Assembly (NCBI GenBank): GCA_023230755.1
Contig: JALNWS010000106.1
Span: 1 to 14,349 of the forward strand
DNA from: Azoarcus sp.
Lineage (GTDB): Bacteria; Pseudomonadota; Gammaproteobacteria; Burkholderiales; Rhodocyclaceae
Length of the DNA stretch: 14,349 bases
Direction of reading: 5' to 3'
Below, in pieces: positions 1 to 7,322 of the stretch; within the stretch, counting starts at the first letter, position 1, and every line of letters starts with the position of its first letter. A program made the position numbers and the translations under genes. A model generated the notes under the pieces. The model did no database searches. It had not been told where the DNA came from and was given only the letters and a program-made list of their open reading frames with translations.

Positions 1-787
1 CCAGCTCACGACCCTGGAAACCAGCCTTGGTGCCAGCCTGTTCCGCCGCGTCGGGCGGCGCCTCGAACTTACCGATGCCGGACGGCGCATTCTGGGTCAC
101 GCCGATGAGATCTTTGCGCTCGGAGACCAGATCGTGGATCTGATGCGCGACGAGTCCCTGAGCATCCCGCTGCCGTTTCGCATCGGCATTGCGGACGCCA
201 TGCCGAAATCGGTTGTATATCAGCTGATCGAGCCCGCACTCCAGCTCGACAACGCGCCACGCCTGGTGTGCCGTGAAGGCCGGCTGGAAAACCTGCTCGG
301 AGAACTCGCCGTGCACCGGCTCGACATCGTCATCGCCGACCGTCCCCTGCCCCCCAGCGTCAGCGTGCGTGGCTTCAGCCATTTGCTGGGCGAGAGCCCG
401 CTATCGGTTTTTGCCAGCCCGGGCCTCGCTGCCCGCCTGCCCGCCAGCTTTCCTGCACTGCTCGACCGCGCCCCCTTCCTGCTGCCGGGCGAAGACGTCG
501 CTTTCCGGCCAGCCTTGCTGCAATGGCTGGAACGCAGCAAGGTACAACCCCGGATTGTGGCCGAGCTCGACGACAGTGCACTGATGAAGGCATTCGGCCA
601 GGCGGGTGCAGGGCTGTTCGTGGGGCCACGCGCAATTGCCCCGTATATCTGCGAGCAATACAAGGTGCAGGTCATGGGCGAAATCGACAAGGTCAGGGAG
701 CAGATCTTCGCCATTACGACCGAACGCAAACTCTCCCATCCCGCAATGCAGGCAATCAGCCAGCGCGCACGCGAGGCCATGCCCTGA
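1..787 (+). CDS. nhaR: LysR-family transcriptional activator NhaR, 5' end outside the window
   Basis: The reading frame is open from base 2 to a TGA at 785-787. The first residues are the recognition-helix half of a LysR winged helix-turn-helix (LETSLGASLFRR, then RRLELTDAGRRIL). A substrate-binding-type effector domain follows. Several stretches match E. coli NhaR as I recall it: IGIADAMPK, LDIVIADRPL, ELDDSALMKAFG and SHPAMQAI near the C-terminus. In E. coli NhaR responds to sodium and activates the nhaA Na+/H+ antiporter gene. No antiporter lies in the visible sequence, so a target gene would have to be to the left or elsewhere. Roughly the first 40 residues of a normal protein of about 300 are missing because of the window edge, not truncation. 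Convergent with the next gene. The family call is firm; the exact ligand is inferred. Confidence 0.9.
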   Translation, partial: QLTTLETSLGASLFRRVGRRLELTDAGRRILGHADEIFALGDQIVDLMRDESLSIPLPFRIGIADAMPKSVVYQLIEPALQLDNAPRLVCREGRLENLLGELAVHRLDIVIADRPLPPSVSVRGFSHLLGESPLSVFASPGLAARLPASFPALLDRAPFLLPGEDVAFRPALLQWLERSKVQPRIVAELDDSALMKAFGQAGAGLFVGPRAIAPYICEQYKVQVMGEIDKVREQIFAITTERKLSHPAMQAISQRAREAMP

Positions 788-829
788 CTGCCCGCGGCGG
801 CCGGCATCGCGTCTTTCCGCGCGCGTGGA

Positions 830-1537
830 TCAGCCCGGCGCGCCCTCGCGCTTGAGCACCCTGTTCACCACATCATTGACCATCGCGCCGGCCTGTCTGA
901 CGATGGGCCCGGCAACCGGGTCTGCCTCCATGTCGACAAAGCGGCCCTCACCGAAATAGAGCCCATCGGACACGAGGAAACTCAACCGCAGCATCCCCGG
1001 CGCCGGCGGCGGACGGCGTGCCTCGCTCCACGGCCCCAAACGATCGACCGCCTGCTGCGACAGCTCAAACAGCTTGCGAATGGGCGCCCTGAAGGTGTCG
1101 ACCTCGCGCTCCACGAACACCGTCTTTCCGGCGTGGTTGAGGTAGCGCAGGCTGCCGTCCAGATAGGCCGCTAGCACATCGAAGCCATCGCCCATCGCAT
1201 ACTCGAGGATCACCCCCAGCAGCTTGCGTTGTGGCACCGGTTCGGCGTGCTGACGCAGCCAGTGAAAGGCGAGCGCACGCACGCGGCTCTCTTCGCCTTC
1301 GCTCCCGGCCAGCGCGCGGATGCGTTCAGGGTCCGGCCGCTCATTGAAAACCACCTGTTTCCAGGACGAGCCGGGCTCATCCGCAAGCGGTCGATAGCGG
1401 TCGAGGTCATCGCAGAACAGCATGGCGTAGATGTCGGCAAGGTCCTCCATCTGCGCGGGGAAGGCAGGGGGCTCCGCCGCCGTCGCGGGAGCGGTCGCGG
1501 TAGCCAGTCCCACCGCCATCAACAGTTTTCTGAACAT
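830..1537 (-). CDS. Exported protein of unknown function, 235 aa
   Basis: I do not recognise this family. The ATG at 1537 is chosen over a TTG 18 bases upstream because GGAG sits 9 bases before it and because the protein then begins with a clean signal peptide: MFRK, a hydrophobic stretch, and an Ala-rich cleavage region ending ATAA before EPP. The mature part is about 215 residues and mainly helical in appearance. It has one cysteine (FCDDLDRYRPL), several acidic and Arg-rich segments, no membrane helix after the signal and no obvious enzyme motif. It is most likely periplasmic. It lies downstream of the cytochrome c gene on the same strand, with an intervening hairpin, so the two may be partly co-transcribed. 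Any role as a partner of the cytochrome is only a guess from proximity. Confidence 0.75.
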   Translation of the reverse strand: MFRKLLMAVGLATATAPATAAEPPAFPAQMEDLADIYAMLFCDDLDRYRPLADEPGSSWKQVVFNERPDPERIRALAGSEGEESRVRALAFHWLRQHAEPVPQRKLLGVILEYAMGDGFDVLAAYLDGSLRYLNHAGKTVFVEREVDTFRAPIRKLFELSQQAVDRLGPWSEARRPPPAPGMLRLSFLVSDGLYFGEGRFVDMEADPVAGPIVRQAGAMVNDVVNRVLKREGAPG

Positions 1538-1562
1538 CGAACAGCACTCCGACAATCGCGCA

Positions 1563-1590
1563 CCGGTCCGCCACCACGGCGGCGGACCGG
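1563..1590 (-). terminator. Strong GC hairpin between the cytochrome c gene and the unknown gene
   Basis: A perfect 10-bp inverted repeat (CCGGTCCGCC at 1563-1572, GGCGGACCGG at 1581-1590) has an 8-base loop. It lies downstream of the cytochrome stop and 26 bases upstream of the next start on the minus strand. No T-run follows on the minus strand, so a classical intrinsic terminator is not shown. It could attenuate read-through, stabilise the upstream mRNA end, or act as an operator. Confidence 0.45.
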
Positions 1591-1653
1591 ATGTGCTTCA
1601 AATGGCATGGCACCGGTGAGCGAGTCCTGCGTGCCCCGTGCCAACCAAAGGCC

Positions 1654-2166
1654 TCATGAGCCTGCACCGGCGACGATCGGCGGCAGGTTCTTGGGCACGA
1701 ACTCGATGTACGGGGTGTTCACCAACTGCCCGGGCGGTACATAGTCGGGCGCCGGGCTACCCGCGCCCCCAAGCTTGCGGATGTAGCGGTAGATGACGCG
1801 CAGATCCGGGTCGCTCATCGCAATCAGGCTGGGCGAGGGCATTGGCGGTCGCATCACGGTACGCGCCTTGGCAATCCACTGCGCTTCGCTCATCTCCTGC
1901 ACCGACAGGCGCAGATTGGAGGGGTAGGTCACGCCCCATGGCCCCTGAAACCCCACCGGGCTCCCGACCAGCCATTGTTTCTCGGCCAGCTTGCCGCCGG
2001 TCTCGGGGTAACCGGGCGTGTGACAGTCATTGCAGCCGCTGATCACGACCAGATATCGCCCCCGGTCATGCGCCTGCGGCGCCCCACGGTCCGCCGCATG
2101 GACCGCCGTGCCGCAGAAAAGTCCCAGTGCCAGCAGCGCGCCCCGGAACAAGTAAGGTATTTTCAT
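1654..2166 (-). CDS. Secreted mono-haem cytochrome c, class I type
   Basis: The 170-aa protein has a signal peptide (MKIPYLF, a hydrophobic core, likely cut after AVHA at residue 24) and one haem-binding motif CNDCH at residues 45-49. A likely axial methionine is M109 in RPPMPSP, and a helical C-terminus contains IYRYIRKL. It should be a periplasmic or membrane-attached electron carrier. The start at 2166 is preferred because a GAGGA-type ribosome site lies 4-6 bases before it; an ATG 15 bases upstream (2181) is possible but has a poor site. The motif spacing and the tail after the last helix resemble small cytochromes found beside periplasmic dehydrogenases, but no dehydrogenase is adjacent, so the donor and acceptor are unknown. 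Transcribed divergently from the VanZ-family gene. Confidence 0.88.
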   Translation of the reverse strand: MKIPYLFRGALLALGLFCGTAVHAADRGAPQAHDRGRYLVVISGCNDCHTPGYPETGGKLAEKQWLVGSPVGFQGPWGVTYPSNLRLSVQEMSEAQWIAKARTVMRPPMPSPSLIAMSDPDLRVIYRYIRKLGGAGSPAPDYVPPGQLVNTPYIEFVPKNLPPIVAGAGS

Positions 2167-2181
2167 CATCTTCCTCGCCAT

Positions 2182-2355
2182 ACGTTACGTGGACGAAATT
2201 CCACGCGGCAAGCGTAATCCGGCAACACCGCCACGCTTGCTAAAAGTGCCCTACGTTAATCCTAAATTTTTCCTAGCCAATCCCTGACAGCGAACTGCAG
2301 CACCCGCGCCAGTCGGATAGACTCGGACCTCACCAACACGTCCGTTCGCCAATTC
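2182..2355. other. Divergent intergenic region between the cytochrome c and VanZ genes
   Basis: These 174 bases are more AT-rich around 2240-2275 than their surroundings and must contain promoters for both directions. I found no convincing -35/-10 pair on either strand. A small inverted repeat (CGTGG at 2188-2192, CCACG at 2201-2205, 8-base gap) lies just upstream of the cytochrome start and might be an operator or part of the leader. Confidence 0.4.
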
Positions 2356-3432
2356 GTGCCGCGCTCATCGCTCCCCCGCAATCTCGCCTTCGCATACGCC
2401 CTGCTGGTGGCCTACGCCTGCCTGCACCCGTTTGCCGGCTGGCACGAGAGTGGTTTGCCGCTGTTCGACTACCTGATCGCGCCCTGGCCAAAGTATTTCC
2501 AGATCGAGGATCTGGTGTTCAATGTGCTTGGCTACATCCCCCTGGGATTCATTGTCGCCGCCACCCTGCCCTCCAACTGGCCGGCGCTGCGCATCATCGT
2601 CGTGACAACCCTGGGGGCAAGCCTGTTCAGCCTGGGGCTGGAGACCGTCCAGCACTATCTGCCATCACGGATATCGAGCAACATCGACCTCGGCGCCAAT
2701 AGCGTCGGTGGCCTGATCGGCGCTGCGCTCGGCGCGTGTTGCGGACAGCGGATGTTCGCGCCCCACGCCGGGCTGGCACGCTGGCGCAGCGAACACTTCA
2801 TCGGCGGCCATACCGGCGATGCGGGCCTGATTCTGCTCGGACTGTGGCTGCTCACCCAGCTCACGCCCGACAGCCTGCTGTTCGGCAGCGGCGACGTCCG
2901 CCGCATGCTGTCGATTCCGCCGCCGCTGCCTTTCCGCCCCGAGCGCTTTATCGCCTTCGAAGCCACATTGACCGCCTGCACCATCGTCGCCATCGGCCTC
3001 TTTGCGCGCTGCATGATGCGCACGGCCACACCATGGCCGATCCTGGCTCTGCTCACACTCGGCATTGGCGCCAAGACCCTGGCTGCCGCCACCTTCTTCA
3101 TGCCCACCGATCCACTGGCCTGGGTCACGCCAGGTGCGGAGCGCGGGCTGGTCGTCGGCGCCGCCCTGCTTGCCGCGGCCCTGCTGCTGCCGCGGGTCGT
3201 CCAGCACGCTGTGGCTGGCACCATGCTGCTCGCGGCGACCGCGCTGGTGAACCTGATGCCCGAGAACCCCTACCTCAGCAACGGCCATACCATCCTGAGC
3301 CGGGGCAACTTTCTCAATTTCCACGGTCTGACCCAGCTCGTCGCCAGCATCTGGCCCTTCGTCGCCCTGGCCTACCTCTCGGCACTGGGCCTGTGGCGCG
3401 GCGAACACCTCGACAATCCGCGGCGCCTATAA
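2356..3432 (+). CDS. VanZ-family integral membrane protein
   Basis: The 358-aa protein is highly hydrophobic, with about nine or ten predicted membrane segments. The first third carries the VanZ-like pattern: a first helix near residues 10-24, FNVLGYIPLGF at 55-65, then an acidic/Gln motif LETVQHYLPSR at 95-105 followed by N-I-D-L-G-A-N and a Gly-rich helix. VanZ itself gives low-level teicoplanin resistance, but most members of the domain family have no known function. The remaining 200 residues add further helices beyond the minimal VanZ domain. The only plausible start is GTG at 2356: no ATG lies upstream in frame after the last stop (2263), and no clear ribosome site precedes the GTG. First gene of the plus-strand cluster; the ferredoxin gene follows after 23 bases. 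Confidence 0.82.
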   Translation: MPRSSLPRNLAFAYALLVAYACLHPFAGWHESGLPLFDYLIAPWPKYFQIEDLVFNVLGYIPLGFIVAATLPSNWPALRIIVVTTLGASLFSLGLETVQHYLPSRISSNIDLGANSVGGLIGAALGACCGQRMFAPHAGLARWRSEHFIGGHTGDAGLILLGLWLLTQLTPDSLLFGSGDVRRMLSIPPPLPFRPERFIAFEATLTACTIVAIGLFARCMMRTATPWPILALLTLGIGAKTLAAATFFMPTDPLAWVTPGAERGLVVGAALLAAALLLPRVVQHAVAGTMLLAATALVNLMPENPYLSNGHTILSRGNFLNFHGLTQLVASIWPFVALAYLSALGLWRGEHLDNPRRL

Positions 3433-3455
3433 TCGGCACACCAACGGAGACTTGA

Positions 3456-3782
3456 ATGAGCTATTTCAAACACCATGTATTCTTCTGCTGCAATCAGCGT
3501 GCAGCCGGAGACGACTGTTGCAACAACTTCAAGGCCAGTGAGTTGCAGACTTACGCGAAGGAGCGCAGCGCCGAACTCGGCCTCAAGGGCAAGGGCAGCG
3601 TGCGTATCAACAAGGCAGGCTGCCTGGGCCGTTGCGACGATGGCCCGGTGATGGTGGTGTACCCGGACAACGTCTGGTACACCTATGTCGACAAGGAAGA
3701 TATCGACGAGATCATCGACCAGCATCTGGTGCATGGCCGCATCGTGGAACGCCTGCGCCTGCCCGATGGAGGAGACGCATGA
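3456..3782 (+). CDS. 2Fe-2S thioredoxin-like (Shethna-type) ferredoxin
   Basis: This 108-aa cytoplasmic protein belongs to the thioredoxin-fold 2Fe-2S ferredoxins. The cluster ligands should be one of C11/C12 (FFCCNQR), one of C21/C22 (DDCCN), and C56 and C60 (AGCLGRC). The following DGPVMVVYPDNVWY and DIDEIIDQHL blocks are typical of the family. It is a one-electron carrier; the partner cannot be deduced. GGAG lies 6 bases before the ATG. The stop overlaps the start of the hydrolase gene in an ATGA, so the two are probably translationally coupled. The doubled cysteine pairs are a feature I associate with betaproteobacterial members, and leave the exact ligands open. Confidence 0.9.
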   Translation: MSYFKHHVFFCCNQRAAGDDCCNNFKASELQTYAKERSAELGLKGKGSVRINKAGCLGRCDDGPVMVVYPDNVWYTYVDKEDIDEIIDQHLVHGRIVERLRLPDGGDA

Positions 3783-4447
3783 CCCGTGCCCTGCCCACTG
3801 AAACCGCCCTGCTGCGTGGCGCAGCGGGCAATATCGAAGTCCTCATCGATGCTCCGCAAACCGTGCGCGGTGTGGCCCTGATCTGCCACCCGCACCCGTT
3901 GTTCGGCGGTGCCAATACCAACAAGGTGGCGCACACGCTGGCACGCAGCTATCGCGATCTCGGTTATGCCGCCATCCGCCCCAATTTTCGCGGCGTAGGC
4001 AAGAGCGAAGGCGAGCATGACCACGGCGAGGGCGAAACCGAAGACATGCTGTCGGTGATCTCCTGGGCGCAGTCGCGCTGGGGCAGCCTGCCGCTGGCGC
4101 TGGGCGGCTTCTCTTTCGGTGGCTTCGTACAGACGCGCATCGCCAACCGTCTCGCCAACGATATCAACCCTCCGCGGCAGCTGGTCCTCGTCGGCATGGC
4201 CGCAGGTGTGGCTGCGGAGGGTGCGCGCAGCTACGACACCCCGCCGGTGCCGGAGACCATTCCCACCCTGATCATCCATGGCGAAGTCGACGACACCGTC
4301 GCCCTGAGCAACGTGTTTGAATGGGCACGCCCGCAGGACCTGCCGATCATCGTCATCCCCGGGGCCGGCCACTTCTTTCACGGCAAACTGCATCTGATCC
4401 GGGAACTGATCGCCCGCAACGTCCCACCCGCCCCCGGTCGCACCTGA
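3779..4447 (+). CDS. Alpha/beta-hydrolase, COG2945-like
   Basis: The 222-aa protein has a compact alpha/beta-hydrolase fold without a lid domain. The early motif HPHPLFGG at residues 37-44 and RPNFRGVGKSEG at 67-78 are typical of this group. The nucleophile is S112 in GFSFGG, the acid is probably D171 in HGEVDD, and the base is H198 in GAGHFFHG. It is a predicted cytoplasmic esterase or acylhydrolase of unknown substrate. A strong ribosome site (GGAGGAG) precedes the ATG, which overlaps the ferredoxin stop by four bases. Longer in-frame starts upstream would lie inside the ferredoxin gene and are not used. The glutathione S-transferase gene follows after 14 bases. Confidence 0.9.
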   Translation: MTRALPTETALLRGAAGNIEVLIDAPQTVRGVALICHPHPLFGGANTNKVAHTLARSYRDLGYAAIRPNFRGVGKSEGEHDHGEGETEDMLSVISWAQSRWGSLPLALGGFSFGGFVQTRIANRLANDINPPRQLVLVGMAAGVAAEGARSYDTPPVPETIPTLIIHGEVDDTVALSNVFEWARPQDLPIIVIPGAGHFFHGKLHLIRELIARNVPPAPGRT

Positions 4448-4461
4448 CTCAGGAGACACCG

Positions 4462-5073
4462 ATGAAACTGCTCGCCTCGCTCACCAGCCCCTACGCACGC
4501 AAGATCCGCATCCTGCTCGCGGAAAAGTCACTGCCCTTCGAGCTGGTCGTCGATTCGCCATGGGAAGCTAACACCCGCGTGCCTGACGTCAATCCGCTGG
4601 GCAAGGTGCCGGCGCTGGTACTCGACAGCGGCGAGGTCTTCTTCGACTCGCCCGTCGTTGCCGGCTACCTCGAAACCCTTGATGCCGCGCCCGCCTTGCT
4701 TCCGGCCGGTGGCATCGAACGCGTGCGAGTGCGCCAGACCGAAGCCCTGGCCGACGGCATTCTCGATGCCGCCGTTGTCGCCTTCCTCGAAAGCAAGCGC
4801 CCGCCCGAGCAACAGAGCGCAGCCAGCATCGAGCGCCAGCTGGACAAGATCCGGCGCTGCCTCGACGAACTGGAAAAACGCGCGAGCGGGCGTGAATGGC
4901 TCAGCGGCAAAACCATACAGCTCGACGACATCAGTGTCGGCGTCGCCCTTGGCTACCTCGACCTGCGCCTGCCGCAAACCGACTGGCAGACGGGTCGCCC
5001 CGCCCTGGTCGCCCTCAGCAAACGGCTGTTCGCGCGCCCGAGCTTTGCCGACACCGTACCGCCTGCAGGCTGA
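4462..5073 (+). CDS. yibF: Glutathione S-transferase, YibF-like
   Basis: The 203-aa protein aligns by eye along its length with E. coli YibF. The N-terminal thioredoxin-like domain begins MKLLASLTSPYARKIRI, with the active-site Ser likely S9 in the TSPY segment. The cis-proline motif NPLGKVPAL and the glutathione-gamma-glutamyl contact FFDSPVV follow. The all-helical C-terminal domain contains EALADGILDA and ends FARPSFADTVPP. YibF-type enzymes have no settled physiological substrate. AGGAG lies 6 bases before the ATG. The stop overlaps the ATPase start in TGATG. Its place in the cluster suggests co-transcription with the hydrolase and ABC genes, but a shared pathway is not proven. Confidence 0.9.
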   Translation: MKLLASLTSPYARKIRILLAEKSLPFELVVDSPWEANTRVPDVNPLGKVPALVLDSGEVFFDSPVVAGYLETLDAAPALLPAGGIERVRVRQTEALADGILDAAVVAFLESKRPPEQQSAASIERQLDKIRRCLDELEKRASGREWLSGKTIQLDDISVGVALGYLDLRLPQTDWQTGRPALVALSKRLFARPSFADTVPPAG

Positions 5074-6071
5074 TGACTGCTCCCCGCGACAGCGCGACCT
5101 TATCGACGCCATCGACACCACCCGCGCGCCCATCGCCGCTGCTGATCCACGGCCTGGTCAAGCGTTACGACGATACCGAAGTGGTGCGCGGTATCGACCT
5201 CGAACTGCGCGCCGGCGAGTGCTTTACCCTGCTCGGCCCCAACGGCGCAGGCAAGACGACCACGCTGCGCTGCGCACTCGGCCTCACTGCGCCCAGCGCG
5301 GGCAGCATCCGCCTGTGTGGCGAACCGGTGCCCGAACGCGCGCGCGAGGCCCGCATGCGGGTTGGCATCGTGCCGCAGATGGACAATCTCGACCCCGACT
5401 TCACCTGCGCCGAGAACCTGCTGGTCTATGGCCGTTACTTCGGTCTCGCTGACGCTGAAATCAAGGCCCGCATCCCGGAACTGCTGGCCTTCGCCGGGCT
5501 CGAGAACAAGCGCGACGCCCGCATCCAGTCGCTTTCGGGCGGCATGAAGCGACGTTTGACGCTGGCGCGCGCGCTGGTCAACCGGCCCGAACTGCTGGTG
5601 CTGGACGAACCCACCACCGGGCTCGACCCTCAGGCACGCCACCTGATCTGGGACCGCCTCAAGCAGCTCATCCGTGGTGGCACCACGGTGCTGCTGACCA
5701 CTCATTTCATGGATGAAGCCGAGCGCCTGTCCGACCACCTGGCCATTCTCGACAATGGTCGCGTACTCGCTGGCGGCAGCCCGCGCGAAGTCATCGCCGG
5801 GCATATCGAGCCGCAGGTGGTGGAAGTCTTCGGCGAGTGGAGCGGCCACGAAACCGCGGCCGGCGGTGGCGCCGCGGCTTGGGCCAATGCGCACGCCGCA
5901 GCACTTTCCGACCGTTTCGAGATCAGTGGCGAAACCGCCTTTTGCTACCTGCACGATGCGGCGCCCATGCTTGCCCACCTTGCCACCCAGCCCGGCCTGC
6001 GCTACCTGCACCGCCCGGCAAACCTGGAGGACGTTTTCCTCAAGCTCACGGGCCGCGACCTTCGCGACTGA
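5073..6071 (+). CDS. ABC exporter ATP-binding protein, NodI-like (DRA family)
   Basis: The 332-aa protein carries all ATPase motifs: Walker A GPNGAGKTT at 55-63, Q-loop Q102, signature LSGGM at 154-158, Walker B LLVLDE at 174-179, D-loop GLD at 183-185 and H-loop H211. The segment MDNLDPDFTCAENL after the Q-loop is characteristic of NodI and its betaproteobacterial relatives. A C-terminal domain of about 90 residues follows, ending in NLEDVFLKLTGRDLRD. It energises a two-gene ABC-2 exporter whose membrane partner is the NodJ-like permease downstream. The ATG at 5073 overlaps the transferase stop by one base and has no good ribosome site, so coupling is likely. The first 22 residues are Pro/Ser/Thr-rich and unlike the family core. 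NodI exports lipochitooligosaccharide in rhizobia; nothing here indicates nodulation, and the substrate is unknown. Confidence 0.92.
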   Translation: MTAPRDSATLSTPSTPPARPSPLLIHGLVKRYDDTEVVRGIDLELRAGECFTLLGPNGAGKTTTLRCALGLTAPSAGSIRLCGEPVPERAREARMRVGIVPQMDNLDPDFTCAENLLVYGRYFGLADAEIKARIPELLAFAGLENKRDARIQSLSGGMKRRLTLARALVNRPELLVLDEPTTGLDPQARHLIWDRLKQLIRGGTTVLLTTHFMDEAERLSDHLAILDNGRVLAGGSPREVIAGHIEPQVVEVFGEWSGHETAAGGGAAAWANAHAAALSDRFEISGETAFCYLHDAAPMLAHLATQPGLRYLHRPANLEDVFLKLTGRDLRD

Positions 6072-6089
6072 GACTGAGGCACGAAAAGA

Positions 6090-7229
6090 ATGCATTCAAT
6101 CTTACGGCTCACGCGCGCACGAACCTGGAGCGCAGCCATCACCCTGTCGCTCCTTGCCGGCTGTTCGGGCACGATTCGCGATTTCGAACCCACCCCCTTG
6201 AGCCCGACCGAAGTGCGCGCGCAAGTGTTGCGCCTGCTGCCATCCGGCACCGCGGACCGCGAAGGCTGGGCCGCCGACATACAGGTCGCATTCACCAGTC
6301 TGGAGATCACCCCGAGTGCCTCTAACCTGTGTGCGGCGCTCGCCGTTGCCGAACAGGAATCGGGACTGACTGCCGACCCCCCGGTCGCGGGCCTGCCAAA
6401 GATGGCGTGGAGCGAAATCGAGCGGCGCGCTGACAGGCTTGGCGTCCCGATGCTCGCGGTGCGCATTGCGCTGAAACTCCCCTCGCCCAATGGCGACTCC
6501 TATGGCGAACGGCTCGATACGGTCCGGACCGAGCGCGAGCTCAGCCTGATTTTCGAGGATTTCATCAGCATGGTGCCGCTGGGCAAGCGCCTGTTCGGCG
6601 ACCTCAACCCGGTGCGCACCGGCGGAGCGATGCAGGTGAGCGTCGCCTTCGCGGAGCATCATGCACGGGCGCGAACCTATCCCTATCTGGTGACCGACTC
6701 CATTCGTCGCGAGGTCTTCACCCGTCACGGCGGCATGTACTTCGGTATCGCCCACCTGCTCGACTACCCCGCAAACTATGAAAGCCCGCTGTATCGCTTC
6801 GCCGACTTCAACGCCGGCCGCTATGCCAGCCGCAACGCGGCCTTCCAGAAAGCCGTGAGTGCGGCCTCGGGGATCAGGCTTGTGCTCGACGGCGACCTGA
6901 TCGCGTACGGAAGGTCCGCATCAGACCCAGGCGCCACCGAACGCGCGGTACGCACGCTGAGCGAATCGATCGACATGGACGATGGAGCCATTCGCCGCGC
7001 ACTCGAAGACAACGATAGCGATGCATTCGGAGAAAGCCGGCTGTACAAACGCGTATTCGAACTGGCAGAAAAGCACGAACGCCGCGCCCTGCCACGGGCA
7101 GTGCTACCGCAGATCGCGCTTGCAGGCCCCAAGATCAGCCGCAAGCTGACGACCGCGTGGTTCGCCAAACGCGTGGACACGCGCTATCGCCGCTGCCTTG
7201 CGCGCGGCGGCGCGTCGTCCAATGCCTAG
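6090..7229 (+). CDS. DUF1615-type outer-membrane lipoprotein with lytic-transglycosylase-like motifs
   Basis: The 379-aa protein starts with a lipoprotein signal (Arg-rich N-terminus, hydrophobic core, lipobox LLAGC; lipidated C25). The residue after C25 is Ser, which favours outer-membrane sorting. I assign it to DUF1615 from its overall sequence. Three motifs resemble those of Slt70-type lytic transglycosylases in the right order: AVAEQESGL at 85-93 (compare ARQES, catalytic Glu would be E90), GGAMQV at 178-183 (compare GLMQI) and DFNAGR at 239-244 (compare AYNAG). The spacing between the first two motifs is longer than in Slt70. It is encoded between the ATPase and permease genes of an exporter, 18 bases after the former and 93 before the latter. 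A peptidoglycan-cleaving role is inference. Confidence 0.82.
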   Translation: MHSILRLTRARTWSAAITLSLLAGCSGTIRDFEPTPLSPTEVRAQVLRLLPSGTADREGWAADIQVAFTSLEITPSASNLCAALAVAEQESGLTADPPVAGLPKMAWSEIERRADRLGVPMLAVRIALKLPSPNGDSYGERLDTVRTERELSLIFEDFISMVPLGKRLFGDLNPVRTGGAMQVSVAFAEHHARARTYPYLVTDSIRREVFTRHGGMYFGIAHLLDYPANYESPLYRFADFNAGRYASRNAAFQKAVSAASGIRLVLDGDLIAYGRSASDPGATERAVRTLSESIDMDDGAIRRALEDNDSDAFGESRLYKRVFELAEKHERRALPRAVLPQIALAGPKISRKLTTAWFAKRVDTRYRRCLARGGASSNA

Positions 7230-7322
7230 GACTACTCCCGTTCACAAGGCGGCAGTCGTGGTGAACACTTGCGGATCAGCCCCGACCCACCGTCCCCGGA
7301 CACTGCGAAACGGATTCTCCAG

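Noticed and set aside
1654..2166. Assignment of the cytochrome c to an alcohol dehydrogenase complex
   Set aside because: It has one haem motif and no dehydrogenase subunit gene is adjacent, so a specific complex cannot be supported.
2237..2268. Possible plus-strand promoter TTGCTA with a downstream AT-rich element for the VanZ gene
   Set aside because: At a spacing of 17 the -10 position reads TCCTAA, a poor match, and better hexamers give wrong spacing.
2356..3432. Glycopeptide resistance gene
   Set aside because: Only the VanZ-like domain is shared; no other van genes are present, the host appears Gram-negative, and most proteins with this domain are unrelated to resistance.
5100..6095. 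A 331-codon open frame on the minus strand opposite the NodI-like ATPase
   Set aside because: The plus strand carries every ABC ATPase motif in order; the antisense protein has a composition typical of reversed coding sequence.
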